Shown piece by piece: positions 33,949 to 45,189 of a stretch of DNA of 64,000 bases. Each line of letters begins with the position of its first letter. Position 1 is the first letter of the stretch. Both the position numbers and the translations under genes were made by a program. The stretch lies in assembly GCA_951804985.1 (NCBI GenBank), contig OX638135.1, positions 7,034,659 to 7,098,658 on the forward strand. The letters run 5' to 3'. Source of the DNA: Dryomyza anilis (Eukaryota; Arthropoda; Insecta; Diptera; Dryomyzidae). The notes under the pieces were generated by a model. That model worked only from the letters and a program-made list of their open reading frames with translations, was not told where the DNA came from and did no database searches.

Positions 33949-35202
33949 TCATAAGACGGAAGACCATCTGGTCAATGCATTTTGTAAAGAGCGTATTTTG
34001 TAAATATTTTTTGAAAGAATACGATTGGAATGTTCATTAAAATACGGATTCCATATTATTGAACAGTAGTCTAATATACTACGAACAAGTGACACATATA
34101 ATATTTTAAGAGTCAACGGATCTTTAAAGTAAACTGTGTTTTTTTTAATGAAACCAAGCATGGAATATGCTTTTGAAATGATATAGTCAAAATGAAAATT
34201 AAACATTAATTTATAGTCAAATATCACTCCTAAATCTTTTATTTCATGTTTACGAACCAATCTATGATTATTTATTGAATAATCAAAAGTAAATGGATTA
34301 GCTCATTTAGAATATGAAACAACATTACATTTGTCAACATTCAAAAATAGATTATTGGAACTGCACCAGTTTTGCAACATCACTAAATCTTTTTGAAGTT
34401 TAAAAGCATCAGATAAATTAGTAATCGTTGAAAAAAGTTTGATGTCATCTGCTAACATTAAACATTTCGAAAAAGTTATATGTTGAGGTAAATCATTTAT
34501 AAATATTAAAAACAATAGTGGCCCGCAATGTGTTCCTTGTGGAATCCCAGAATGAGCGTTAACTATAATTTTAGAAATAGAAGAATCTATTTTAACAACT
34601 AATTTTCTGTTTGATAAAAAACTCTTAAAAAATTTGAGAAGCGATTCCGATAACCCAAACTTTTTCAGCTATCTTAAAAGAATAACATGATCGACATTAT
34701 CAAATGCTTTTGAAAAGTCTGTGTAAACCACATCTAATTGATGATGTTCCTCCATAGCATTAACAATATAATTAGTTTTAAGGATTAAATTGGAACACGT
34801 AGATTTTCCAGGAACGAATCCATGCTGAGAATCACTTATTGCCATTTTTGTATGTTCATATAATTTATTTTTAATTATTAGGTCGAATATTTTTGCAAAT
34901 GATCATTGCTTTACAATAGCTCTACAGTTTTGTGTGTTACTACGGTCACCTGATTTAAATATTGGTTCAATGGAGCAAAACTTCCAGCAATTTAAAAATG
35001 TACCTTTACTTAAACATAAATTGAAAAGTATTGAAATTGGTTTCAAAATATGTTTGAGGCAATTTTTAAAAAATATTGATGGAAAACCATTATTTTCGCT
35101 CTTACAATTTGGGTTTAAGCTGGAAATTGCAGATTCAATATTTTCATCAAAAATTTCAAAACTTTGAATATCAAGATTTGGAGAATTGAAAATTAGATTC
35201 AA
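33949..35202 (-). pseudogene. LINE reverse transcriptase, frameshifted
   Basis: The pieces are in order: fingers (FPSIFFKNCLKHILKPIS and SIEPIFKSGD, 34903-35202), palm motif A (VVYTDFSKAFDNVDH, about 34690-34740), GIPQGTHCGPLLFLIF (about 34510-34560), then the catalytic pair in MLADDIKLF (34303-34515; L where Y or F is usual), and thumb (KDLGVIFDYKLMF, LKILYVSLVRSILDYCSIIW, 33949-34260). Motif A and the ADD pair are kept, but frameshifts and at least one stop near 34676 break the frame. Confidence 0.82.
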
Positions 35203-35211
35203 TGCTGAATT

Positions 35212-35781
35212 TTAATGATTTTCATAAACATTTTGGAAAAATCTTGCAAATAAATCGCAGATTTCAATAGTATTGCTAGATTTTGAGTTTTCGTATTCCA
35301 TAATACTCGGAAAACCACTATTTTTGCGTTTATTATTAACATAATGCCAAAACACCGAAGGATTATTTTTCATTTTAGTTTCAATATTCATTATATATTG
35401 TTTGTATATAAATGTGTGTAAAAAATCAAATTCATTTCGCACACGTTCAAAATACAATCGATCTGCCTCGCATTGTGTGTATTTAAATTTTTTAAAAGCT
35501 GTACTTTTAATATTTTTTAAATTGCTTAACCTTGAATTGAACCATGGCATTTTGGTTTTAGAAATATAACTTATTTTTGGAATGAACTCATTTATAGCTG
35601 AACTAAACTTATTAAATATTAAATTGTATAACACTACAGGATCAGTTACATTATTTAAAAATGACCAATCAACAGCGTTTAGAAAATTGTTAATGCTTAA
35701 ATAATCACCCTTTGAAAAATCGAATAAATTAGTCGATTCAATATCATTTTTATTATATTTATAAAATTCGGATTTATACAA
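35212..35781 (-). pseudogene. LINE ORF2 linker region
   Basis: This is a 189-codon uninterrupted frame between endonuclease and reverse transcriptase. The wording KTKMPWFNSRLSNLKNIK and FWHYVNNKRKNSGFPSIM is typical of the linker in Jockey/CR1-group ORF2 proteins. It is separated by a frame break from the RT frame at 35202. Confidence 0.75.
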
Positions 35782-35923
35782 AGTGCTTTGTGATGTACAC
35801 TATTTTTAGAAATTGGCGATAAATTTAATTTACATGACGCTTTAAGATCATTCGTTACAAATATCAAATCTAATATTCTCCCAAGATCATTTTTAAATTT
35901 ATTTAATTGCTGAAATTCATTTG

Positions 35924-36490
35924 TTAGAAGAAACTTATTACCGAAAAATCTATATCAGATTTCATATTAGATGGCAATAAATTCTTATCATCAAACGTCC
36001 ACGAAATATTTCTTAAATTGAAATCACCTAATACAATTATTTGGTGTTTATCTTTTAAATTATCAATTATAAAATTAATATTGTTTAAATGTTTTTCATA
36101 AATTTCTAATAAGCTATTAGGCGGTATATAAGATACTATAAAAAATAATGAATTATTATCAATGAAATCTATTTCAACACAAATTTGTTCAATTTCTCTA
36201 TCTTTAATAGGTAATGATACGCTTTTACTCTGAAGATCGGATTTCACAGCCGGCAAAACCCCTCCGCCTCGCTCTCTCCCAGTAGCTAGTGGGCAGCGAT
36301 CCAGTCGAAAATTATTGTAATAATTGTCGAAAAATTCTGCATTGTTAATTCCTTTGTGTAGCCAAGTCTCCGTTAACGCCAAAAAATTGTATTCATGCAA
36401 AGATGTCGCTAGCAGAAATTGCGAAGATTTTGTACGAATACATCCTGCGTTCTCGTAGTATACGGAGTAATTTGTTTGCTGGGTAACAAT
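35924..36490 (-). pseudogene. LINE endonuclease domain
   Basis: It starts with YYENAGCIRTKSSQFL, the usual N-terminal N-x-R-x-(L/I)RTK strand. It continues with LALTETWL (catalytic Glu), DRGGGV-type wording (ERGGGVLPAV), IVSYIPPNS and VLGDFNL (catalytic Asp/Asn). The C-terminal SDH motif is not seen in the open part. This apurinic-type nuclease nicks target DNA. The best frame is intact from about 36400 to 35924. Confidence 0.8.
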
Positions 36491-36799
36491 ATGTTACAAT
36501 TGAGAGTGAAGCTGTGTTGTTGTTGTCGAAAGCGCACGCAAAGTTGATGCAGTGAGCTTGTTTGAAATGTTGTGAGCGCAATATGAAGAGGGAGTATATT
36601 GCACTTGCTGCAGTGGTGAGAGCGCAAGCGATGTATACTGCGACGTTGACTGCGTCGTCAGTGCGAGAGTACTTGCTGGTAAAAAATGTGTTGTAATGTT
36701 TAGCGAAGAAGGTGAAAGGGGATTTGAACATGTTGAAATTTGAGATCTCTTTACTAATCTGCTGCGGCTGCGGGGCCCACTCCTTCGTTTTTTGTTTAT

Positions 36800-37550
36800 G
36801 GTGAAACTTCTTCACCCTTACACCTGATGGCCAATTCTCAATATTTTTAACATCATTAAATTTATTCGACGGAATGACCAGCAGATAGCTGACAGATTAA
36901 AGCGTCCATATATCTGCATTTAGTTGGGTCAGTCGATAACAATTTATCTCATCTGATTGTAATGAGAGTAATTTTGAAACATGCGTCGACAAATCCGCAG
37001 GGGTAGTGTCTCTATGTAGATTTGAAACATGTACGCCAATATTGCCCGTGACCGCGCGTAGCGTGCTATCAACACACGCACTACCGGCGATTGGCTTAGG
37101 ATCGGGAGCACAACGAATTAGTTGCTGCTTCTGCTGCATATGTTCAGATTGCTGATTATGATGTTGTTGTTGTTTGCGTTGTTGGGGGCATTGAACATGT
37201 GCACCTTTCTTCGCACTGTTGTTCTGCAATTTGCTATGTTTAAAATGCAGAGTTTGAGGAGGAGCGCTCAATTGCCTACTGCTTCAGACGCCGACAAAGA
37301 TTTTACACTCGAACCACTGTTCTCCACTGGACAACGAGAGCAGAATTCGCTTTCGTTTGCATGTCCAAAGTTCAATTTTGAAACTTCGTTCAATATGCTC
37401 GTAACTTGAGTAGAAACAAAACACAGCTTCGACAAGACACCGATGTTTGACACACTCGAACACGAGTCGCACATCCAAAATATATTTGGGCAAATGTTTA
37501 TAATATTTAATAAATTTGAATCAACTGCTACACATTCACTTAGAATGTGG
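36800..37550 (-). pseudogene. LINE ORF1 with PHD-like zinc finger remnant
   Basis: At 37268-37550 the frame has a Cys-rich end, CPNIFWMCDSCSSV, matching the second half of a PHD-type finger (W-x-CDxC) known in ORF1 proteins of this LINE group. 36897-37271 continues with a Gln/His-rich stretch and DEINCYRLTQLNADIW. 36780-36890 reads a short VPSNKF/WPSGVRVKKF-type segment typical near the ORF1 end. ORF1 proteins bind the RNA template. The first half of the finger is absent. Confidence 0.6.
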
Positions 37551-37850
37551 ACGGAATGGGACAATGGGTCGTGGCACCTCCCACATTACTAAAATTTAAA
37601 AATGCTAACTCCTGACTTACTAAGAGCAGAATTGTACAAATCGATACGAAGGATCATTTTAAAATGTTAAATAGTAAAGTAGAATGTAAGCGGGATTGGA
37701 AAAATGGGCATGGCACTACGTTCCATGTGGGCGGGAAAAATAGCGACGTAAATGTATCCACATTTTATAAACGATATAGTTTTGCAATTACAAAAACTTA
37801 GCACGGGCGCAGCTGTGCACGGGTCCAGCTATAATAAATATTAATTTTTT
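37551..37850. repeat. Fragment possibly of repeat G
   Basis: 'ggacaatgggtcgtggcacc' and 'gggattggaaaaatgggcat' resemble G-type wording, and it ends in 'cacgggtccagctataat'. It adjoins the BEL LTR relic. Confidence 0.4.
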
Positions 37851-38301
37851 AGAACAAGTAAATATGGTTAAAGTAAAATATCTGTGGCAATATGAAATAA
37901 CAACATAACTCAAGATATGCTCAAATTGTGTTATTAACACCATCGAAATCCTGATATGCGAATTCATATTGTGTCAAATTTTGATACTGATCCTTCTTAT
38001 AGTTGCTGAGATACAAACAAAAAAACCTAAAAGCATATCTACTTGTTATTAAATATTTATTTTTAATAAAAAAAACTTTCGAAAAAAATTCTAACAAAAA
38101 AATGTTGTAGACATTTATTTTATTTAAGTTTTTCATAAATTTGCAAGTATAATTTTTAAAATATTTTTAAAAATAATTTTCGGAATCAGTTGTAAAACTT
38201 AAAAATGCTCTCCTGAAAAGTTCAAAAAATAGACTTATGCTTTTATATTATATTGCCGCAGATGTTATGATTTAATAATGAAGTTGATTGTGGTTTCAAC
38301 A
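37851..38301 (-). mobile_element. BEL/Pao 3' LTR fragment, split by a MITE
   Basis: On the minus strand it begins TGTTGAAACCACAATC at 38301, directly after a purine-rich 'cagaggccgaaa' that can serve as polypurine tract. It matches the 5' LTR at 50816-51056 on both sides of the MITE ('aatcaacttcattattaaa' and 'ttactttaac(c/t)atatttac'). The remaining part of the LTR is missing. Confidence 0.75.
37880..38262. mobile_element. MITE with ATCTGTGGCAATATGAA ends
   Basis: The left end is ATCTGTGGCAATATGAAAT; the right end, reversed, is ATCTGCGGCAATATAATAT. The LTR at 50816-51056 provides the empty site. A second copy with the same ends is at 58106-58502. About 383 bp, non-coding. Confidence 0.85.
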
Positions 38302-38354
38302 TTTCGGCCTCTGTCGAAAATATTCGCTTTTAAAAGTCAATAAATAATGGACAA

Positions 38355-38663
38355 GTAGCCGCGGTAGCTCAGTGGTTAGTGCGTTGGACTGCGAGTCGAA
38401 AGGTCCCCGGTTCAAGCATGGACTGGGGCTAACAACATCTTTTCATAGAAACATTTTTCTATACCGCGCTACCTCTCGTCAGTAAATGGCAAACCTACGA
38501 GAGTAAAACCATTGCCTATGAAAAGCTCTCACCCGCCGTTCGGATTCGGCAATAAACTGTAGGTCCCACCTCTTTGAGTTCAAATATAACACGCACAGCT
38601 CAAAATGGTGAGAGAGCTCGGCCGAAGTTCCTTACAGGACTGTAGCGACAAACTATTATTATT
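38355..38663 (+). mobile_element. tRNA-derived SINE, intact, in BEL/Pao
   Basis: This 309-bp SINE has a tRNA-like head (A box TAGCTCAGTGG, B box GGTTCAAGCAT), a body and an ATT tail. It is flanked by a perfect 15-bp duplication, ataaataatggacaa, at 38340-38354 and 38664-38678. The target is just downstream of the BEL integrase stop region. The long duplication shows LINE-type target-primed insertion. Confidence 0.95.
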
Positions 38664-38678
38664 ATAAATAATGGACAA

Positions 38679-39175
38679 ATTTTGTTAATAGATCGCTTGA
38701 ATAATCCACATGAAGTATTAACAGTTGCAACTCGTACAAGTCCATCATTGCCTGGATGTGTTATTACTACTGTTCCAATCATCCATTCGGATGGAGGAAG
38801 ATTATCATCCTTTAATATAACGATGTCATACACTTGCAGGTTACGTAATTTTGCGACCATTTGGGTCGTTGTTGTAACTGAGATATGTATTCAACCGAAC
38901 ATTTTTTTCCAAAATTGTTGAATTAATCGTTGTAAAAGTTGACAACGGGTCAAATAAGTAGTTTTCAATCCAATGAATTTCTTTTTCAGACGTCTCCTTC
39001 AAAATTTCTTCATGCATTGATGAATGATTCAAATATTGATAAAGATCCTTTAGTTGTTGATTACATCCAACAAAATTTAAACCGTTATCTGAGTACATAT
39101 GCACTGGTTTTCCTCGTCGTGCAACGAATCGTCGCAATGTCGCTATAAATGCAGCCATTGATAATTCAGTTCAAG
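38679..39175 (-). pseudogene. BEL/Pao integrase core end and C-terminal domain
   Basis: The minus-strand frame at about 38841-39158 reads AAFIATLRRFVARRGKPVHM and YSDNGLNFVG, holding the second catalytic Asp (DNG) of the integrase core. Then a gap follows; 38690-38860 reads LRNLQVYDIVILKDDNLPPS and VTHPGNDGLVRV, the C-terminal domain typical of BEL/Pao pol, ending SINKICPL. Integrase joins the element's DNA to the chromosome. The part between (with the catalytic Glu) is missing, and the 5' continuation is cut by a LINE at about 39180. Confidence 0.85.
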
Positions 39176-39189
39176 GTGTATTTCTTTGG

Positions 39190-41506
39190 TAACCAAACAT
39201 GTCGCAAAAATTTCGCATAGATTTTTGCTACATTCGTGGGCTGAGAACGAATTTCTTCTCTATATATGCGTATGTGTCCGTTAATAGGCCACACATAATA
39301 GCACTGGGTGAGACCCAGGTTAGTGAGGATGCAGATCCACTGGATTTTCGGTTCTTCCAACACAGGAGGGTTGTTATGTTGAGCTGTTTGCAGAGTGCAA
39401 TCAACTCACTCAATTGGTGAAGGCACCGACGTACCTCCCACGCGTCGGTGGGCAAAGCCAAAAAGTCCTAGAGCTTTTTCTGACTTCACATCATGAAAAA
39501 TATGATGTAAAAGTCCTTGCACCTCTTGGTAACTCCGACCGTACTGTTTCCGCTGAGTTTTCGTATTCTAGTTTACGCGCCTCATCGATTAAAGCCCCGA
39601 AGAGGACTGTATGGCTTTACGAAAAAGCAAATTGGGTTGCGTTAAATGATTTTTTTTTCGCAACTTTAATTGGAAATTGTGTTTCGCAGATAGAGACATA
39701 AATCCGCGGCTTTAATGGTACAAAATATTATTTAATTAGGTATTCGGTCCTTCATGAATGGCCAGACCTTCACTGACCCGGTTGATAAAGCTAATCTCTT
39801 GGCAGAATTATTTGCAAATAATTCAACGCTCCCAGATAGTAATCTACCACTGTCTGTCGTCGATTTTGTTTCTTCTGCAATGCCGGAGATACATTTCGAA
39901 CTCGGGCAGTTAAAAAGGTTTTAGCAAACCTCAACATTAACAAAGCCTCTGGGCCAGATGGCATATCTGCCCATGTGTTGACGAAGTGCGCGTCAACGCT
40001 GGCTTGTCCGTTGCGTAACCTTTTCAACATCTCCTACACGACAGGAGTTTTTCCATCTTGTTGGAAGGTTGCCAATGTCCAGCCAGTTCCGAAACAGGGC
40101 AAGGCCACGAACCCTGCCAATTACCGAACCATTGCAATATGCTCTGCACTCTCTAAGGTAATGGAGAGCGTAATTAACTTCCACCTTGTGAACTATCTTG
40201 AGCACAACAAATTGCTCAGTGACCGACAATACGGTTTCCGCAGGACCAGATCCACAGGCTTGATGGCTGTCCTCTCCGAAATGTGGAATAATTGTGTTCA
40301 CCTTTTCGGGGAGAGCAAGGCTGTTGCTCTCGATATTTCCAAGGCTTTTGATCGAGTGTGGCATAAAGGTCTCGTTTCAAAACTAATTGCATATGGTGTC
40401 GGTGAATCTTTTACTCGATGGATATCGAGTTTTCTCCTGTTCTTTCCGAACAACATTCCATCAATTGTGGAGTTCCGCAGGGTTCCGTCTCTCCTCCCCG
40501 TCCCTATTTCTGGTATTTATCAATGACCTTCTGTCATTGACCCAGAACCCAATTCATTCCTTTGCAGATGACAGTAACATTTGTCATTCATATTCGTTCA
40601 ACACGCGCCCAAACTCTTTTTAGATTGAGAGTAAACGACGCACTATGAATGACACACTCAATAATGACCTTAAATCAGTTTCCGAGTGGGGTGTTGCAAA
40701 TAGAGTAGATATTAATGCAAGCAAGGATCAATGTTGTCTGTTATCTCACAAAAGAATGAATTCACCCCTCCCTCCACTCAATATGGGTTCTGTGGATATT
40801 GCGCAGTCAGCTGTTCTTGACGTTCTGGGCATATCAATTCAATGTGATCTCCATTGGAATGACCACATATTAAATGTGTCGAAAGAAGCGGCCAAGTGCC
40901 TCGGTTTTTTAAAATAGTGTAAAACATACTTCACTCCTGATGACTTACGCACACTATCTAGATACGGCCTAAAATGGAATTCAATTCGCACATTTAGGCA
41001 GGGGCCTCAAAATCCTCCTTGGAGTTCCTGGACCGAATCCAACAACGTGCGATATATTTAATAGGGGATAAAAATATTTCTTCGTCTATTGGTTCTCTTG
41101 AGCACCGAAGGACCGTTCGGTGTGTAAGCCTGTTTTATAGGTATTACAACGGTAAGTGTTCGAGGGAAATACATGGCCTGATTCCACCAAGTCGTGTGTT
41201 TTCTCGTTCTACTCGGGCATAAAACCAAGCCCACCCCTTCGTAGTCCACTCGACTTTCAACAGAACCACGCATTATAGAGAGAATTCGTTCTTAAGTCGC
41301 ACGACACGTTTGTGGAACAATCTCCCTGCGCCCGTTTTTCCCGACATTTTGGATATTGGCAAGTTCATAACAAACATTCACCGACACTACTCCATCTTTC
41401 TCCCCTCCATTTAACCTATCATCCCTTCTTACGATCAATACTGTGCATTGTACGAATAGGGGCATCCACTGAGCGTTGGTTAATTTGTAAAAAAAAAAAA
41501 AAATCA
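39190..41506 (+). mobile_element. Jockey/CR1-group LINE inserted in BEL/Pao integrase
   Basis: It is 5' truncated (starts inside the endonuclease, FRIDFCYIRGLRTNF) and ends with a poly(A) run at about 41490-41504. Both flanks belong to the same BEL integrase reading direction, fixing the insertion. About 2.3 kb. Wording differs clearly from the LINE at 33526-37550, so it is another family. Confidence 0.87.
39200..41290 (+). pseudogene. LINE ORF2: endonuclease start, RT and C-terminus, broken
   Basis: 39200-39400 has the endonuclease N-terminus (CYIRGLRTNF, then IIALGETQVSEDADP with the catalytic Glu). From 39910 the RT follows: NINKASGPDGISAHVL, VANVQPVPKQG, YGFRRTRSTG, motif A VALDISKAFDRVWH, then a frameshift near 40436. 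GVPQGS is in one frame and FLVFINDL with the catalytic FADDS (about 40561) in another. The C-terminal part reads LGFLK-stop, FLDRIQQRAI, CVSLFYRYYNGKCS. Most of the endonuclease is deleted. Catalytic Asp residues remain but the frame is broken at least four times. Confidence 0.82.
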
Positions 41507-41577
41507 ACACCAACATTTACAAATGCTGAACCCGGTTCAAGACGAAATCGTGGAATATTGCTAATTTGTTGCTGAAA
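41507..41577 (-). pseudogene. BEL/Pao integrase core start (fragment)
   Basis: On the minus strand a short frame reads RFRLEPGSAFVNVGVDF, matching the conserved start of the BEL/Pao integrase core (P-F-x-x-VG-x-D, with the first catalytic Asp). The LINE begins right after it, and the core resumes on the other side of the LINE at 39175. About 24 codons. Confidence 0.7.
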
Positions 41578-41599
41578 AGAAATTCCCCGAAATTTGCGT

Positions 41600-42010
41600 C
41601 TCTAAGAAGGTCGCAAAATATGGAGAAAGGCGCAAAATTTTCAAAAAACATAAAATTGCAAATGCGCCTAATTTAAAAAATTTTTGCGCCTCTATAGAAG
41701 GGCGCAAAATATAGAGAAAGGCGCATAATGTTCAAAAAAGCAAAAAATTGCAAATGCGCCTAATTTACAAAATTTTTGCGCCTCTATAGAAGAGCGCATA
41801 ATATAGAGAACGGCGCAAAATGTTCAAAAAAGCATAAAATTGAAAATGCGCCTAATTTACAAAATTTTTGCGCCTCTGTAGAAGGGCGCGAAATATAGAG
41901 AAAGGCGCAAAATTTTCAAAAAAGCATAAAATTGCAAATGCGCCTAATTTACAAAATTTTTGCGCCTCTACAGAAGGGCGCAAAATATAGAAAAAGGCGC
42001 CAAATTTTCA
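41600..42010. repeat. Minisatellite, about 89-bp unit
   Basis: The phrase 'gcgcctctatagaagggcgc' recurs at about 41600, 41689, 41778, 41867 and 41960, each followed by 'aaaatatagagaaaggcgc' and 'aaatgcgcctaatttacaaa'. About 4.5 units with moderate divergence. GCGC words make local palindromes. It borders the BEL integrase fragment. Confidence 0.85.
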
Positions 42011-42923
42011 AAAAAAAACACAATTCATTTACAGAGTAAATATGCGTCATTTTAATTTTGTGTTTGTTTTGATAATTTTGCGCTTGTAAAGACGATAAAA
42101 TTCTGTTAGTTATGCGCTGCTTTAATTTTGATTGTTATTTGAATAGTTTACGCCTTTTTGAGCTTTTCTACATTGCGCCTTTGTGTAAAAATTACTAACT
42201 ATCTCCAGATTACTAATATTCTGTAAATTACCTTTTTAATTGTTCGCCTTTTTTAAATTTTGCGACTTAAAAAAAACTTTTTGACATTTTAATCTTTGTT
42301 AAAATTGTCCAAAATAGCGGGTAACTTTTATTTTAAAGTTGACTTTAAATGGTCTACGAATATGCGCCATTGTGTTTTGACAAAGATTCTGAAGAATACA
42401 CAATTCGGGTTTTAAATATTTGAGATTCTTATTAAAATGTCCCAAGACAAAAATTCTAGGCAGGGTCGAGACAGTTTAGAAACATTTTTTCGACATATTT
42501 TAAAAAGAGATAGGCGGAGTTTGTATCACAAGCTGTCTGCCCGAACTGCCCGAACTGCCCGATTCCAAAATATTCCGTGAATCTGTCATTAAAAAACCAC
42601 AAAATTTTACAAACTGCTATACACTTCCCAAAATATTCCATTTATCTGTGTGTTGGCCGGAAATATTCCTGAAAAATTACATAAATATTGTCTCGGGTAT
42701 CAATATTAAATCGAATTTAAACATTATAGGCGCATAACCATAGACAATTTTAGACAACTTTAATAATTCGACTTAAAAAAAATCGACTTTTTTAGAATTT
42801 TTGTATAGAATAAATTATCAAATAGATGATTTTGAATTTAAATTTGACTTTAAATTGTCTATACTAATGCGCCATAGTTTTTAAAAATATACATATATTT
42901 TGTATATCTTCGTTGTACAACTA
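42011..42923. other. AT-rich unassigned DNA
   Basis: The minisatellite flank continues with GCGC-containing words to about 42200. A stretch at about 42625-42715 ('ttggccggaaatattcctg', 'attgtctcggg') resembles 11845-11915, so it is part of an unnamed dispersed repeat. Confidence 0.4.
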
Positions 42924-44204
42924 CACTCAGGGAAAAATATTGTAAAATCAAGAAAAAACAACTTTAAATCAAGCAAAAGCCGTCATGAAAGTCGAGTAAG
43001 GTTGATATTTTTTAATTCACCAACGAACAACGTTGATTTAAGATTGAAATGAGAACGCGTTGCATTTTTAATTCAAAGTGTTTTATTCTTGTGTTAACAT
43101 TGTTTACTACTATATCAAAAATGTGCAATCTTAATTTAAGATGAAAAATTTTTGTATTGAAGTTGTTTCAACTTTGATTCAATGTAGAAACATTCTTACA
43201 ATAACATGGAAACATTATAATTTTTATATTAACCACTATACTCACACCATAAATAAATAGTCTTAATGTAAAATAAATTAAATGTATTTATTATTATATT
43301 TTGACATTATGTACAGAATATAAATGTAAAGCAGTAGCAATAATTGATGATATGCTTAAAATAACAATTTGATCAATTTTTACACCAATTATCTCTTCAA
43401 CAATTATGTTTATGAATTCGTCCCGGTTTGTATTTGTCAGATGCTGATGTGTTTTGTTTCACTCCAGAAAACACTTGCCGATAGATTATCTTGAAACAAT
43501 CTCATTAAATCCTGAAATAGTTAAAAGCATCAAAATATTTAACTATAAGCCGAAAGCATTATTGAAATTTAACTTATGGTTCCTACTTTTTGAACAATAA
43601 ATGCAAAATGCCATGTGGTACATACTTCATATTTTCTTTTTCGCCATTATTGCCTCGTTGATTATTGCAATTTTGCCACTTTGCTGGGCACCTACATAGC
43701 TTTGTCATCAATTCCAAACTAAGGATAAAAGTAATTTTCAGCAGTAGTAAATAATTTTATTACAATAAATACCTGTCCTTTTGTCCACACAAATTATTGT
43801 TCGCGAAATATTATTCCAAGAGGAGAAATCGATTTCTATATGTCCACGACAGAAATTTAGGCCAAACACACGAAATGAAGAAAGCACATGGCAACGTACA
43901 GAAAAATCCAAACGTCAAACAGAAAAATTCAAATGTCCCATTGTGCACAATGCAATGTTATTTCAAAAATGTTCTATCATAAATCAACCATGGTTGGCTT
44001 TAACTTATTTTTAATTTAAGTATTTTTAATATAAGTTGATTTAATCTTAAATCAAAGTTGCTGAGATCTTGATATTAGATTGATGCAACTTTAAATTAAA
44101 AATGCATTTTTAATTTAAAGTTGTAATTTTTGATTCGATGTATTTCAACCTAGTAAAACAACTATGACTGTGCTTGATTTTAAAATGTGTTTTTCCTCTG
44201 AGTG
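42924..44204. mobile_element. MITE with CACTCAGGGAAAAA ends, TA duplication
   Basis: The left end is CACTCAGGGAAAAATATTGT; the right end, reversed, is CACTCAGAGGAAAAACACAT; both are followed by 'aaaatcaag'. It is flanked by TA on both sides. 1281 bp, with a non-coding interior rich in 'aactttgattcaa' words. The end type recurs in the MITE at 59615-61456. Confidence 0.8.
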
Positions 44205-44287
44205 TATAAGTACAAATACCATTTTTGAAAATTTGATAAAAGTTCGACAATTCATAGTTTTAGATGTGTTGGTATATTTTCATAATT

Positions 44288-44650
44288 AACGAGTTGGGAA
44301 AGTTAGGTCACATGGGTAAGTTCGGTCACATGGGACGGACTTTTATAGTCGGTCGGGCCCGACTATGGAATACCCTACACCTATGGTGTGAATATTAATG
44401 TTGGTAATTTAATTGTATACCTACCTTTGAAGTTCTTAATTATGCTGAACATTCATACACTCAGAATATTATCTACATAACAAATTTCTGACGACGTATA
44501 TCCAATTAATTTAAAAAAATTGATGTAAAAGTGAAAATAAAAAAAATAAAATTGAAACATGTAGAAATATAAAAAAATGTGGGCGTATCACGCTCATTTT
44601 TGGATCACATATTTTTAGGTGAATTCTAATAATACGTTTTAAATTTTATA
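44288..44650. mobile_element. DINE-1 subfamily B, truncated
   Basis: It starts ACGAGTTGGGAAAGTTAGG, has the palindrome TAGTCGGTCGGGCCCGACTA at about 44346-44365, and stops in 'cgttttaaattttata'. The core half is absent. Confidence 0.88.
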
Positions 44651-44905
44651 CAAGCTGCAAAAAAAAGGGCTCTCGCAAACATAATTTTGCAGGCATTACA
44701 CATATCTTTAGAGCTTCATGCAAACAAAAGTATTATTTCATTGTCAAACATTATTATAATAACAGCCAAACATATTTTTGTTTTCGTTCAAACATATTTA
44801 TGTTCAGAATGAATAATTTTCGGCGTTCTTAAAAACATATATATGTTTGAATGTGAAAAACATTTTATTTACATGTAAACATATTTATGTTTACATTTAA
44901 TTTTA
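44651..44905. repeat. AAACATAAT-type MITE fragment
   Basis: 'gggctctcgcaaacataatt' to 'acatatttatgtttacat' is related to 1880-2330 and to the interior ends of 59615-61456. It directly abuts the truncated DINE-1. Confidence 0.5.
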
Positions 44906-45189
44906 ATGTAAAAATAGTAAATTTAGTGCTAATATCTTATTTACACAATATTCGTTTTTTTTCCTATTTTTAAATTACATTTTTTTTTATTTATATTATA
45001 TAATTATAAACTTAAACTTTTATTTAATTTTTATTACACATATTTTATTTATACCTAATAATTTTATTTCTAATAAATCTATTGTTCCTATTTTGAGTTC
45101 AGTACTTTACGGATGAATTGGAAATTTCACAAACAGCCACTATCTGGTATTAACAGTAATTGGAGTTACTTAAACTAATTCATCCACCA

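Larger units (their letters stand above)
33526..37550 (-). mobile_element. Jockey/CR1-group LINE, nearly full length, decayed
   Basis: The minus-strand order is: ORF1 remnant (37550-36800), endonuclease (about 36490-35924), linker (35781-35212), RT (35202-33949), a 3' UTR and an A-rich 3' end at about 33526-33545. The 5' end is lost inside the ORF1 zinc finger. Stops and frameshifts lie between the pieces. About 4.0 kb. The exact clade cannot be settled by eye. Confidence 0.85.

Noticed and set aside
37551..37600. First Cys pair of the ORF1 PHD-like finger (CGRCHD wording)
   Set aside because: This stretch reads like the adjoining G-type repeat, with stops immediately upstream, so the finger is more likely cut at about 37550 and the Cys residues are coincidental.
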